Below are positions 10,469 to 18,781 of a stretch of 64,000 nt of DNA, in pieces. The notes beneath the pieces were generated by a model. The model was not told the DNA's origin. It saw only the letters and a program-made list of their open reading frames with translations, and made no database searches. The stretch is from Flavobacterium pallidum (GTDB lineage Bacteria > Bacteroidota > Bacteroidia > Flavobacteriales > Flavobacteriaceae), in assembly GCF_003097535.1 (NCBI RefSeq), contig NZ_CP029187.1, forward strand, positions 620,001 through 684,000. Reading direction: 5' to 3'. Both the position numbers and the translations under genes were made by a program. Numbering within the stretch: position 1 is the first letter of the stretch; every line of letters begins with the position of its first letter.

Positions 10469-13324
10469 ATGAAAAGAATTCTACTTCTCACTCTTTTTTT
10501 CAATTTATTTTTCGGCGCTTATGCCCAACAGGGTAATTTGTGGACAAAAATCACAGCAGACAAGACCCCTGTTTCCGAAAAGTTGGCAAAAAGATCGATC
10601 CCAAGCGAGTTCCAGGCTTTTTCCCTTGACCTGAACCAGCTAAAATCAAGGCTGGCCGGCGCTCCTGACCGCAAAGACAACAAAACCAAAGCCGGCGTAT
10701 TGCTTCCATTCCCAAATGAAACCGGTGAATTGGAAAACTACAGGGTTTTCGAATCCTCAGTAATGGATCCTGCACTGGCTGCAAAATATCCGGACATTAA
10801 ATCATATGTGGGTGTCGGAGTGGATGATGCCACCGCCACAATTTGTTTTACGACTACCATTTTCGGGCTACACACAATGACCTTGTCAGGAAACCATAAC
10901 AACGTTTTCATTGAGCCTTACACTAAAGACCTGAGCAAATACATGGTCTACAACAGGAATAAGGTACAGTCACCACCGTCATTTGAATGTTTTATGGCAG
11001 AAAAATCAAATGAGCAGAACCGCAACCCGAATACTACACAATCCAGCACACAGATTTACCGCACTTACAGGCTTGCCCTTGCCTGTACGATAGAGTATGC
11101 CACTTTTCATGTGAATGCAGCAGGGGTGTCGTCAGGTACGCTGGCTCAGAAAAAAGCCGCTGTACTTGCAGCAATGGTAGTTACAATGGCCCGTGTAAAT
11201 GGTGTTTATGAACGGGACCTGGCGATCCATATGAACTTGATTTCTAATAATGATGTGCTGATTAACATTACATCAGACACTTTTACAAATACCAGTGGTG
11301 GTGCGATGTTGAACCAGAATCAGAGTTTTGTAGATTCAAATATTGGCAGTTCAAATTATGATATCGGGCATGTCTTTTCAACCGGAGGCGGCGGAGTAGC
11401 ATTTCGTGGAGGTGTATGCAATAGCTCCAGTAAAGCCAAGGGTGTCACAGGCTCCGGAGGTCCGGTAGGCGATGCTTTTGATATTGATTACGTCGCGCAT
11501 GAAATGGGGCATCAATTTGGCGGCAATCACACTTTTAACAGTGACTTTACCGGAAGCGGGTCTTGTGAAACAAATAAAAACCTTGAAACCGCTATTGAGC
11601 CAGGAAGTGGCACCACGATTATGGCATATGCCGGAATTTGTAATGCCGGTAATAATGTGCAAAACAACTCTGATGCGCATTTCAGCTTCATGAGTTTGCA
11701 GGAAATCGATGCTTATGTCGCGTCGGGAGGGAATTGCGCTGCAAATATGGCTATGGTCAACACCCCGCCTGTTATTGCCCCAATTCCTAATTATACGATT
11801 CCGAAAAGCACTCCTTTTATATTGAAAGGTGATGCTACGGACGCGCAGGGCAATTCGCTGACTTATTGCTGGGAAGAGAATGACCATTGGGATACGAACA
11901 CGGTAGCAAAATCCGCCCCGCCAATAGCCACAAATACGGGAGGTCCAAACTTCAGGTCGAGGACCCCTTCCGCGTCACCTGAAAGATACATGCCTGTACT
12001 TTCAAGCGTACTTGCCAATAATATTACACCGAACTTTGAAGTGGTCCCTTCTGTAGCAAGGACAATGAATTTTGCACTTACTGTGCGCGATAATAACATA
12101 GATGGCGGGCAGACCGCACGAAAAAACATGACTGTCACCACTGCTAATGTAGGGCCATTCGTGGTGACTTCGCCAAACAGCGTCGTGTCATATGCTTCAG
12201 GTTCGAACCAAACCGTTACCTGGGATGTGGCAGGAACGACAGCCAATGGGATCAACTGTAATTTTGTTGACATCTATGCTTCAAGCAATTCAGGTTCCAC
12301 ATTCCCTACCCTGCTGGCGAGCGGCGTACCAAATGATGGTTCAGAAGTCATCACTATCCCGAATACTGTTGGTACGAGTAACCGTATTATGGTAAGGGCG
12401 AATGACAATATTTTTTATGATGTGTCAAATACAAACTTCGCTATTACGAGTGCTCCGTCAACATTTTCAATTGCTTTTGCAGGTGTTGCCGGTAAACAAT
12501 ACCAGACCGCTTGTGCAGGAAGCACTATTGTTTATCCTTTGACATATGCCGCATTATCAGGCTTTAGCGGAAGCACTACCTTAAGCGTTACAGGAAATCC
12601 TCCCGGATCAACAGTAACTTTTTCACCCAACCCTATAAGTGCTGGTGGTAGTGTGAACATGACTATTTCTGACACTTCAGGAATGGTGAACGGCATTTAC
12701 CAAATGGTAGTCACCGCTACATCAGGTGCTACAACAAAAACGGTGAACCTGTATCTGGTAGCGACAAGTATATCTTTTGCTACTATTGACCTGAACACGC
12801 CTGCCAATTTCTCTACAAACCAGGCTACAAATGTAGTTTTGGATTGGACTGAAGACATGTTTGATGCCAACGGTTATGATGTCCAGGTGGCAACAGATGT
12901 CAATTTCGTAAATCTTGTACACAGCCAGACGGTACCATCAAGCGGATTTACCACCTCACTGGGTTCAAACACCACATATTACTGGCATGTAAGGCCACGT
13001 TTCAGCGCCTGTACAGGAGCCTATTCGGCAACTTCACAATTTACGACTGGCAATCTCGGAATTGAGGACAATGCCAGTTTCAATTTCAGCGTATATCCGA
13101 ATCCGAATGATGGGGCTTTCAATATCCATTCTGACCGATTCTCTTCTGATAAAATCCAGGTTATGGTTTATGACATGCGTGGAAGGGTGATTTTCAATCA
13201 ACATTACGCTGGAAACAGCAGTTTTGATGAAAGCATAGCGTTGCCTAATGCCCAGGCAGGAGTGTATTTACTTTCCGTAACAGACGGTGAGCACAAAGGC
13301 ATTAAGAGGATTGTCGTAAAATAA
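10469..13324 (+). CDS. Secreted reprolysin-like zinc metalloprotease with T9SS sorting domain
   Basis: The 951-residue protein starts with a clear signal peptide (MKRILLLTLFF...AYAQQ, cleavage near residue 20). After a propeptide-like region comes a metzincin catalytic domain with H344-E345-xx-H348-xxxxx-H354 (HEMGHQFGGNHTF), the reprolysin/adamalysin-type zinc site. Ig-like segments follow, then a fibronectin type III-like region near residues 770-860, and a T9SS type A sorting domain in the last ~75 residues ending RIVVK. It is expected to be exported through Sec and then the T9SS and to act on extracellular protein. The family is common in Flavobacterium; the natural substrate is unknown. 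A terminator follows. Confidence 0.92.
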   Translation: MKRILLLTLFFNLFFGAYAQQGNLWTKITADKTPVSEKLAKRSIPSEFQAFSLDLNQLKSRLAGAPDRKDNKTKAGVLLPFPNETGELENYRVFESSVMDPALAAKYPDIKSYVGVGVDDATATICFTTTIFGLHTMTLSGNHNNVFIEPYTKDLSKYMVYNRNKVQSPPSFECFMAEKSNEQNRNPNTTQSSTQIYRTYRLALACTIEYATFHVNAAGVSSGTLAQKKAAVLAAMVVTMARVNGVYERDLAIHMNLISNNDVLINITSDTFTNTSGGAMLNQNQSFVDSNIGSSNYDIGHVFSTGGGGVAFRGGVCNSSSKAKGVTGSGGPVGDAFDIDYVAHEMGHQFGGNHTFNSDFTGSGSCETNKNLETAIEPGSGTTIMAYAGICNAGNNVQNNSDAHFSFMSLQEIDAYVASGGNCAANMAMVNTPPVIAPIPNYTIPKSTPFILKGDATDAQGNSLTYCWEENDHWDTNTVAKSAPPIATNTGGPNFRSRTPSASPERYMPVLSSVLANNITPNFEVVPSVARTMNFALTVRDNNIDGGQTARKNMTVTTANVGPFVVTSPNSVVSYASGSNQTVTWDVAGTTANGINCNFVDIYASSNSGSTFPTLLASGVPNDGSEVITIPNTVGTSNRIMVRANDNIFYDVSNTNFAITSAPSTFSIAFAGVAGKQYQTACAGSTIVYPLTYAALSGFSGSTTLSVTGNPPGSTVTFSPNPISAGGSVNMTISDTSGMVNGIYQMVVTATSGATTKTVNLYLVATSISFATIDLNTPANFSTNQATNVVLDWTEDMFDANGYDVQVATDVNFVNLVHSQTVPSSGFTTSLGSNTTYYWHVRPRFSACTGAYSATSQFTTGNLGIEDNASFNFSVYPNPNDGAFNIHSDRFSSDKIQVMVYDMRGRVIFNQHYAGNSSFDESIALPNAQAGVYLLSVTDGEHKGIKRIVVK

Positions 13325-13340
13325 TTATTAAATTCATAGC

Positions 13341-13373
13341 AAAGCGCTTTCATTCATTTGAAGGCGCTTTTTT
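13341..13373 (+). terminator. Terminator after the metalloprotease gene
   Basis: AAAGCGCTTTCA pairs with TGAAGGCGCTTT (one wobble) around a 6-base loop and is followed by T residues; it starts 17 bases after the stop codon. Confidence 0.8.
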
Positions 13374-13386
13374 ATTACCATCAAAT

Positions 13387-13950
13387 ATGCCCGAAAAAAT
13401 ACGTTGCGGCTGGTGTGCCGGAGATGCGCTTTATGAAAAATACCATGATGAAGAATGGGGCGTTCCTGTTTATGACGACCGGAAAATTTTCGAATTCCTC
13501 ATTCTGGAAACCTTTCAGGCCGGATTGAGCTGGATTACGATCCTTCGAAAAAGAGAAAATTTCAGGAAGGCTTTCGACAATTTCGATTATCAGAAAATTG
13601 CAAAATACGATGAAGCAAAAATCCAGGATTTAATGCTTGACGCAGGAATTATCCGCAACCTGTTGAAAATTCGTGCTGCCGTTTCGAACGCCATGGCATT
13701 TATGGCGATCCAAAAGGAATACGGGAGTTTTAGTAAGTACATCTGGGGTTTTGTCGATGGGAAGCCTATTGTAAACACCTTGCGTGGATTATCACAGGTG
13801 CAGGCTACGACACCAATTTCAGATGCTTTGAGCAAAGACCTGAAGAAACGCGGATTCAAATTTGTAGGCTCCACTGTGGTGTATGCGCATATGCAGGCAA
13901 CAGGAATGGTCGACGATCATATCGACAGCTGCTGGAAAAAATCAAATTAG
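13387..13950 (+). CDS. tag: DNA-3-methyladenine glycosylase I
   Basis: Tag removes 3-methyladenine from alkylated DNA in base excision repair. The 187-residue protein has the family N-terminus (CGWCAGDALYEKYHDEEWG) and the zinc ligands of this family in the expected places: C7, H20, H178 and C182. Length and motif order match the family. It begins only 14 bases after the metalloprotease terminator and its stop overlaps the convergent aat stop by 4 bases, so the two 3' ends are shared and no separate terminator is visible. Confidence 0.95.
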   Translation: MPEKIRCGWCAGDALYEKYHDEEWGVPVYDDRKIFEFLILETFQAGLSWITILRKRENFRKAFDNFDYQKIAKYDEAKIQDLMLDAGIIRNLLKIRAAVSNAMAFMAIQKEYGSFSKYIWGFVDGKPIVNTLRGLSQVQATTPISDALSKDLKKRGFKFVGSTVVYAHMQATGMVDDHIDSCWKKSN

Positions 13951-14570
13951 CTTTTCAAAAGAATGTCCATAAATTCCTTTCTTGGGATTTCACGGCAGCC
14001 CAAACTTTCAAGATGGTCATTATGTACCTGGCAATCGACGAGTTCATATTTTTTTGCCAAAGCGATGAATGCCACTTTTGAAGCGTTCGGGAAAATGGAA
14101 AACATGCTTTCGCCAGAAAATACATGGCCAAGATCAATACCATACAATCCGCCCGCAAGTTTGCCTTCATGCCATACCTCAATCGATTTTGCCAGACCTG
14201 CTTCGTGAAGCCGGCAATAAGCTTCCATCATCGCGTTTGTGATCCACGAACCGTTTTGATCATGACGGTATATTTTGCTGCAGTTTGAAATGACCGCTTC
14301 AAAATCCTGGTTGTGTGTTACTTCAAAAACATTCCGGTTCAGGAGATTTCGCATACTTTTCGAAATCTTAATTTCATCCGGAAAAAGCACCATCCGTTGT
14401 GGCGGCGCCCACCAGATAATGGGTTCGTCTTCATTAAACCAGGGAAAAATACCGCGTTTATAAGCCAGCGTCAACCTTTCGGCAGAAAGATCGCCGCCAA
14501 TGGCCAGGACGCCAAATTTGTCAGCCTTTTCAATGGGCGGAAAAAATAAATCTTCATTCAATATATACAT
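13947..14570 (-). CDS. aat: Leucyl/phenylalanyl-tRNA--protein transferase
   Basis: Aat transfers Leu or Phe from tRNA to proteins with N-terminal Lys or Arg, marking them for ClpS/ClpAP degradation in the N-degron pathway. The 207-residue protein has the typical features GVLAIGGDLS near the N-terminus, the WWAPPQRMVL stretch and the GGLYGIDLG and F.GESMFS segments of the Aat fold. Length is normal. It sits downstream of DUF3127 but behind that gene's terminator, so it probably has its own promoter or depends on read-through. It is convergent and overlapping with tag. Confidence 0.95.
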   Translation of the reverse strand: MYILNEDLFFPPIEKADKFGVLAIGGDLSAERLTLAYKRGIFPWFNEDEPIIWWAPPQRMVLFPDEIKISKSMRNLLNRNVFEVTHNQDFEAVISNCSKIYRHDQNGSWITNAMMEAYCRLHEAGLAKSIEVWHEGKLAGGLYGIDLGHVFSGESMFSIFPNASKVAFIALAKKYELVDCQVHNDHLESLGCREIPRKEFMDILLKS

Positions 14571-14573
14571 CCC

Positions 14574-14603
14574 AAAAAAAAATCCTGGCGGTCAGGCCAG
14601 GAT
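14574..14603 (-). terminator. Terminator after the DUF3127 gene
   Basis: On the minus strand, ATCCTGGC pairs with GCCAGGAT and runs into nine T residues. It lies 19 bases after the DUF3127 stop and directly before aat. Confidence 0.85.
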
Positions 14604-14622
14604 AATTAAATTATATCATTGT

Positions 14623-14994
14623 TTAGAACGGCAGATCATCGTGATCTTCTTCTTTGAAATCAGGTGCAGGTTCAAAAGCAGGTGCCGCAGCTACAGGCGC
14701 TGCATGTATTGGTGCCTCAGCAGCCATCCTTTCGATCCTCCAGCCCTGGATGCTGTTGAAATATTTGGTTTCGCCCTGGGGACTAACCCATTCGCGGCCT
14801 CTTAAATTGATGGAGACCTTAACCGGTTCCCCCACCCTGTAATTGTTCAGCAGGTCACATTTGTCCTGACCGAATTCGATCATGATGTGCTGTGGGTACT
14901 GCTCTTCGGTTGTAACAACCAGTTCTCTTTTTCGGAATGTGGCGCTTACCTGTTGTTCGGCGTTGATCACTTTGATTTTTCCTGTAATTTCCAT
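14623..14994 (-). CDS. DUF3127 protein, SSB-like OB-fold protein with an SSB-type C-terminal tip
   Basis: The 123-residue protein matches DUF3127: an N-terminal ~85-residue beta-rich domain (EITGKIKVI...GWRIERM) that resembles an OB fold, then an Ala/Pro-rich linker and an acidic tail ending DDLPF. The tail is of the same type as that of the real Ssb encoded at 36084-36512, which ends NDLPF. In SSB proteins this tip is the docking site for repair and replication partners. I infer a nucleic-acid-linked role; no activity is visible. The gene lies 21 bases after the flavin reductase gene and is probably cotranscribed with it. Confidence 0.8.
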   Translation of the reverse strand: MEITGKIKVINAEQQVSATFRKRELVVTTEEQYPQHIMIEFGQDKCDLLNNYRVGEPVKVSINLRGREWVSPQGETKYFNSIQGWRIERMAAEAPIHAAPVAAAPAFEPAPDFKEEDHDDLPF

Positions 14995-15015
14995 CGTCTT
15001 GTAATTTATTGTTGT

Positions 15016-15894
15016 TTAAATCCGTTCTGCCAAAAGCACTTTCCAGGCGGAGAGCACGTCATCATGGTCAAGGTATTCCTTCGCTTTAAGATGGATTTTC
15101 TCCTCATCATCAGCACTCAGCACACCCTTGACGGCAATGTTAGCTTTTACAAATATATTAATTTCTTCGGTAGTTGGCAACGATTCCGTGTTTCCTAATT
15201 TCCCTAAATCGTTCCCTGTAAAAACGCCGCTTTCCTTAACAAAATCAGGAATCTGATCTACACCAATGCCCAAGGTCGTCAGCGGTTTAGGCACTTCAAA
15301 CAGCCCCGCATTCGAACGGGAATACCAATTGCCTCCAAGCCTGGAAACGAGGTCAATCTTGTGCTGGTCAATGGCACCGTTTTCATTGAGGATGGATTCG
15401 TGCAGATGGATTTTGAGCACTTCGCAAACCACCAGGTTCCCGGCACCACCCCCATCGCCCAAAGCGATGACATCATTGACCTTACATTCAAACTGTACCG
15501 GACTTTCTGCCACCCGATACGGTTTTACAATATCCGACGGGACCTGCGTAAGACCGGATTTGAGGAATTCATTCACGCCATCCGGATATTCGGTGCTGGA
15601 CAGCGAGGCCTGCTGGACAATATCATAATTCACGACATTGATGACAACTTCTTTTGTCGCCTGTACATTCAGCAACGTGTGTTTTACGGTATTGTCGCGT
15701 ACGCGCCTTGCGGGTGAAAAAATCAGTATCGGCGGGTTCGAGCTGAATACATTAAAGAAACTGAAAGGCGACAGGTTCGGGATGCCGTTTTTGTTGATGG
15801 TACTGGCAAAAGCGATGGGGCGCGGGCCGACAGCGCTTTGCAGGTAGCCCTGCAATTGCAGCGGCGAAAGTTCTTTGGTTTCGAAACTTGGCAT
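15016..15894 (-). CDS. Flavin reductase family protein (FMN-binding split barrel)
   Basis: The 292-residue protein starts at ATG 15894 (MPSFETKELSP); the longer open frame runs into the dispersed repeat at 15940 and is not used. It has the flavoredoxin/flavin-reductase signature PRPIAFASTINKNGIPNLSPFSFFN near residues 25-50, which binds FMN, followed by the family's NVFSSNPPI segment. Members reduce flavin with NAD(P)H or act as FMN-bound redox proteins; the partner is unknown. The C-terminal ~100 residues form an extension common in Bacteroidota members. It is probably the first gene of a short operon with DUF3127 and is divergent from the histidine kinase gene. Confidence 0.88.
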   Translation of the reverse strand: MPSFETKELSPLQLQGYLQSAVGPRPIAFASTINKNGIPNLSPFSFFNVFSSNPPILIFSPARRVRDNTVKHTLLNVQATKEVVINVVNYDIVQQASLSSTEYPDGVNEFLKSGLTQVPSDIVKPYRVAESPVQFECKVNDVIALGDGGGAGNLVVCEVLKIHLHESILNENGAIDQHKIDLVSRLGGNWYSRSNAGLFEVPKPLTTLGIGVDQIPDFVKESGVFTGNDLGKLGNTESLPTTEEINIFVKANIAVKGVLSADDEEKIHLKAKEYLDHDDVLSAWKVLLAERI

Positions 15895-15939
15895 GGAAAT
15901 TCGTTTTTGCAAAAGTACGTAAATGTTGCGACGATTCCC

Positions 15940-16024
15940 TAGCCCGGATGGAAGCGGCATCCTTTTCATGCCTTCTTTAGGCAGGAAAAGATATAGCGGA
16001 CAGCCGGATCAGCTCCTGAAAAAA
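15940..16024 (+). repeat. Dispersed variable-stem hairpin element, copy A
   Basis: Conserved left flank TAGCCCGGATGG...GGCATC, a 12-bp stem CTTTTCATGCCT / AGGCAGGAAAAG with one mismatch and loop TCTTT, then the right flank GATATAGCGGACAG...CTCCTG. It lies between the divergent flavin reductase and histidine kinase genes. Other copies: 25711-25795, 28581-28690, 34641-34753, 39942-40024. Confidence 0.85.
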
Positions 16025-16060
16025 ATAAAAATCCCTATATTTAACGCACAAATTAAACTC

Positions 16061-17221
16061 ATGGAATTTTCGGAAAGAAGGAATGCTACACGTTGGGGGA
16101 TTATCGCCGCTTCTTTTGTGATTGTGTTGTTTATCCTGTGGAATACGTATGCGCTGTTCCAGATTTTCAAGAATGAGGAACGGATCAAGCTGGAAAACTG
16201 GGCTTTGGCGCAGCAGAAAATCAATTCCATTGATGTCAATGATGTGAATGCGGATCTTGAACTGCCGTTTGCCTTGGCGCAACATCCGCCCAGCATCCCG
16301 ATCATCCTCGCGCTGAACAATACGATAGTCAACACCAATGGCATCGACGAATCGATTTTGAAGAACCAGAAAAAACTGGACGATTATATCCGCACGCTGA
16401 AATCGCTGAATGATCCGATTGTTACCAGATTATCCAAAGATAAAACGCAATATTTGTATTACGGTGATTCGTCTTTGCTGAATAAGCTGAAGTATTATCC
16501 GGTGGCGCTTTTGCTGATTATTTTCCTTTTTGCGACGGTCGTTTATAACTTCTACCGAAGCACGAAAATGGCGACGCAGAACAAGCTTTGGGCGGGAATG
16601 GCGAAGGAAACCGCGCACCAGATCGGGACACCTTTATCTTCCTTATTGGGCTGGCTCGAAATCATGAAAGCCGATAATGTGGATGAAACCACGGTCACTG
16701 AAATAGAGAAAGATGTCGTAAGGCTGCAATCCATCGCGGACCGTTTTTCAAAAATTGGCTCCGAACCGATCCTTGAAGAAAAAGACATCATTTTTGAAAC
16801 GGAAACTTCCGTGGAATACCTTAAAGCCAGGTTTTCAAACCAGGTTGCGTTTACTTTTACGGCACCCCATTATCCGGTGATGGTGATGATCAATCCGGCG
16901 TTGCACAGCTGGACGGTGGAAAACCTCGTTAAAAATGCGATTGATGCGATGCGTGGTAAAGGCAATCTTGATATCGCCATTATCGATGGTGACCGTTTCC
17001 TTCGGATTTACATTTCAGATACTGGGAAAGGCATCCCGAAAAAGCAATTCCGGCGTGTATTTGAGCCAGGGTTTACAACCAAGAAACGCGGCTGGGGACT
17101 GGGGCTTTCACTTACAAAAAGGATTGTGGAAGAATACCACGACGGCAAAATCAGGGTATTGCATTCAGAACTTGGGAAAGGAACCACCATTATGGTGAGT
17201 TTCCGGAAGCCGGGAAAATAA
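16061..17221 (+). CDS. Membrane sensor histidine kinase
   Basis: Start ATG 16061 (MEFSERRNATRWG) gives 386 residues; the upstream open frame reads through repeat copy A and has no family support. Two membrane helices, near residues 14-37 and 148-170, enclose a periplasmic sensor region with no domain I recognise. The dimerisation/phosphoacceptor motif is KETAHQIGTPLSSLLGWLEI with H186. The ATPase domain shows the N box (ENLVKNAIDAM), G1 (DTGKGIP) and G2 (GWGLGLSLTKRI). The HQIGTPLSSL form of the H box is common in Bacteroidota orphan kinases. No response regulator is adjacent, so the partner and signal are unknown. Confidence 0.92.
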   Translation: MEFSERRNATRWGIIAASFVIVLFILWNTYALFQIFKNEERIKLENWALAQQKINSIDVNDVNADLELPFALAQHPPSIPIILALNNTIVNTNGIDESILKNQKKLDDYIRTLKSLNDPIVTRLSKDKTQYLYYGDSSLLNKLKYYPVALLLIIFLFATVVYNFYRSTKMATQNKLWAGMAKETAHQIGTPLSSLLGWLEIMKADNVDETTVTEIEKDVVRLQSIADRFSKIGSEPILEEKDIIFETETSVEYLKARFSNQVAFTFTAPHYPVMVMINPALHSWTVENLVKNAIDAMRGKGNLDIAIIDGDRFLRIYISDTGKGIPKKQFRRVFEPGFTTKKRGWGLGLSLTKRIVEEYHDGKIRVLHSELGKGTTIMVSFRKPGK

Positions 17222-17290
17222 AAGATGCAGGGCTCAAGGTGCAAGGCACAGAGAAACCTTGACTGTTACATTTTACAGGTTTTGCCTGAT
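17222..17290. repeat. Degenerate word repeat of the CAAGG/GCACAG type
   Basis: The short gap between the convergent histidine kinase and HIT genes holds GCTCAAGGTGCAAGGCACAG and a weak inverted pair CAAGG / CCTTG. The same words recur at 38266-38336. The repeat reaches into the last codons of the HIT gene. Confidence 0.5.
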
Positions 17291-17662
17291 GGCCGATGCC
17301 AAAGCTTCAAACGTTTCCTTTTCCAACTTTACCTTATTCTGGAAACGCATGTCGCCCATGTCGTTCAAAGGGATCAGGTGTACGTGTACATGCGGGACTT
17401 CAAGCCCAATGACTGCCATACCTACCCGGTCACAGGGAACGGTTTTGGCTATGGCAATCGCTACTTTTCTTGAAAACTGCATCAATCCCGCGTACAAATC
17501 CTCTTCGAGGTCGAAAAGCTTATCGACCTCCTTTTTCGGGATGCACAGCGTATGGCCTTCCGTATTCGGGTTGACATCAAGTATGGCAATATAATTGTCG
17601 TCTTCGGCGATTTTATACGAAGGCAGTTCGCCGTTGATGATCCTGGTAAAAATGCTTGGCAT
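17273..17662 (-). CDS. HIT family (histidine triad) protein
   Basis: The 129-residue protein has the histidine triad H91-V-H93-V-H95 (HVHVHLIPL) and the family N-terminus (MPSIFTRIINGELPSYKI). HIT proteins hydrolyse nucleotide phosphoramidates or related nucleoside conjugates; the exact substrate cannot be deduced. Length is normal for the Hint branch. It starts 18 bases after the greA stop, and this greA-HIT order suggests one transcript. Confidence 0.92.
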   Translation of the reverse strand: MPSIFTRIINGELPSYKIAEDDNYIAILDVNPNTEGHTLCIPKKEVDKLFDLEEDLYAGLMQFSRKVAIAIAKTVPCDRVGMAVIGLEVPHVHVHLIPLNDMGDMRFQNKVKLEKETFEALASAIRQNL

Positions 17663-17680
17663 GTGGACTATTTTTTAAAA

Positions 17681-18157
17681 TTAATCCCTTGACACTTCCA
17701 GCACCTCGAATTTCAGGATGCCGTTCGGCACAGTGATTTCAGCTACTTCACCAACCGATTTGCCCAGCAATCCCTTCCCGATGGGGGATGTGACGGAAAT
17801 TTTACCGGCTTTAAGGTCGGCTTCGCTCTCGGCTACCAGCGTATATTTCAACTCCATGCCATTGGCCTGGTTCTTGATTTTCACATTTGAAAGCACGAGC
17901 ACTTTGGACGTATCGAGTTGCGACTCGTCAATCAGCCTGGCGTTGGCATATAAATCTTCCATTTTGGAAATACGCATTTCCAATAATCCCTGCGCCTCTT
18001 TTGCAGCGTCATATTCCGCGTTTTCAGAAAGGTCTCCTTTATCACGTGCTTCCGCAATAGCCTGCGAAGCTTTCGGGCGTTCTATGCTTTTCAACTGCTC
18101 GAGTTCATCCTTCAGTTTCTTCAATCCTTCGGCAGTGTAGTATGATACGTTATTCAT
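17681..18157 (-). CDS. greA: Transcription elongation factor GreA
   Basis: GreA stimulates the RNA cleavage activity of RNA polymerase and rescues backtracked elongation complexes. Start ATG 18157 (MNNVSYYTAEGLKKLKDEL) gives 158 residues, the standard length; the upstream in-frame ATG would add 20 residues across the leader hairpin. The N-terminal coiled-coil finger (residues ~5-75) with its acidic tip region (DLSENAEYDAAKE) and the C-terminal FKBP-like domain (SPIGKGLLGK) are both intact. The predicted mRNA leader of about 50 bases contains a terminator-like hairpin at 18182-18207. HIT follows directly downstream. Confidence 0.97.
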   Translation of the reverse strand: MNNVSYYTAEGLKKLKDELEQLKSIERPKASQAIAEARDKGDLSENAEYDAAKEAQGLLEMRISKMEDLYANARLIDESQLDTSKVLVLSNVKIKNQANGMELKYTLVAESEADLKAGKISVTSPIGKGLLGKSVGEVAEITVPNGILKFEVLEVSRD

Positions 18158-18181
18158 AATTTCATCGTTTATATAAAATAG

Positions 18182-18207
18182 AAAAAATCCCATCTGCAAC
18201 GGGATTT
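18182..18207 (-). terminator. Terminator-like hairpin in the greA leader (possible attenuator)
   Basis: On the minus strand, AAATCCC pairs with GGGATTT around a 9-base loop, and the 3' arm continues into a run of six T. It lies after the predicted greA -7 box (18222-18215) and 25 bases before the greA ATG. No minus-strand gene lies between it and the divergent lipoprotein gene, so it cannot be the terminator of an upstream gene. Confidence 0.6.
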
Positions 18208-18214
18208 CTTTTGA

Positions 18215-18222
18215 CAAAGATA
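18215..18222 (-). promoter_or_regulatory. Predicted -7 box of greA
   Basis: TATCTTTG on the minus strand fits TAnnTTTG. I do not see a convincing TTG at the usual upstream distance, so the call rests on the -7 box alone. Confidence 0.45.
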
Positions 18223-18283
18223 GTATTTTTCAGTTCGCCCCATAATTATATGTTAATCATGGAGAACCCAAAGTTAATTAATT

Positions 18284-18291
18284 TAAATTTG
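18284..18291 (+). promoter_or_regulatory. Predicted -7 box for the lipoprotein gene
   Basis: TAAATTTG lies 30 bases before the ATG at 18322; no clear TTG upstream. Confidence 0.4.
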
Positions 18292-18321
18292 TCCGTACAA
18301 CTATCCACTGATTTTTTTAGC

Positions 18322-18747
18322 ATGAAACGCATATTACCTCTTTTTACTGTGATGATATTGCTGGCCGCCTGTTCCGGAGGCAGTTCACGATACCGCAATC
18401 CTTTCCTTCCCGATTACTCTTTTTCGATGAACATCAATACGAATTTACCTACGCTGAGCGGACTGAATTCTCCTATAAACCCCATCATTATCCCTGATAA
18501 CGGCAGCGGAATCACAATCATCGCCATGAAAATTTCCGATAACGATTACCGCGCCTGGGATGCACATTGCCCTAACCAGGTGCCTTCAGCCTGTTCGCTG
18601 ATGGATATCGATGGTGTAAATGCTGTTTGTTCCTGCGAAAATTATGAATACAGTATTTTTTCAGGTGATGGATCACAGGTTGAATATACGATGAAGCCTT
18701 ATAAGGTTTCCGTGATTGGGAACAACCTGCTCCGCATATCCAATTAA
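18322..18747 (+). CDS. Small putative lipoprotein of unknown function
   Basis: Start ATG 18322 (MKRILPLFTVM) gives 141 residues and places a lipobox (LLAAC, C17) at the right distance; the longer frame upstream reads through the promoter region. The mature part has four further Cys residues (HCPNQ, SACSL, VCSCENY), an arrangement that resembles a Rieske-like fold core (C...H / C...C spacing is suggestive only). I do not recognise a family. It is divergent from greA and ends at a bidirectional terminator. Confidence 0.7.
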   Translation: MKRILPLFTVMILLAACSGGSSRYRNPFLPDYSFSMNINTNLPTLSGLNSPINPIIIPDNGSGITIIAMKISDNDYRAWDAHCPNQVPSACSLMDIDGVNAVCSCENYEYSIFSGDGSQVEYTMKPYKVSVIGNNLLRISN

Positions 18748-18750
18748 TAA

Positions 18751-18776
18751 AAAAACCGGTTTTTAGGCCGGTTTTT
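18751..18776. terminator. Bidirectional terminator between lipoprotein and TonB receptor genes
   Basis: AAAAACCGG pairs with CCGGTTTTT around an 8-base loop, with A/T runs on both sides; it lies between two converging stop codons only 34 bases apart. Confidence 0.85.
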
Positions 18777-18781
18777 ATTGC

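Noticed and set aside
15923-16060. Longer start for the histidine kinase
   Set aside because: The added residues are translated from repeat copy A; ATG 16061 places the first membrane helix correctly.
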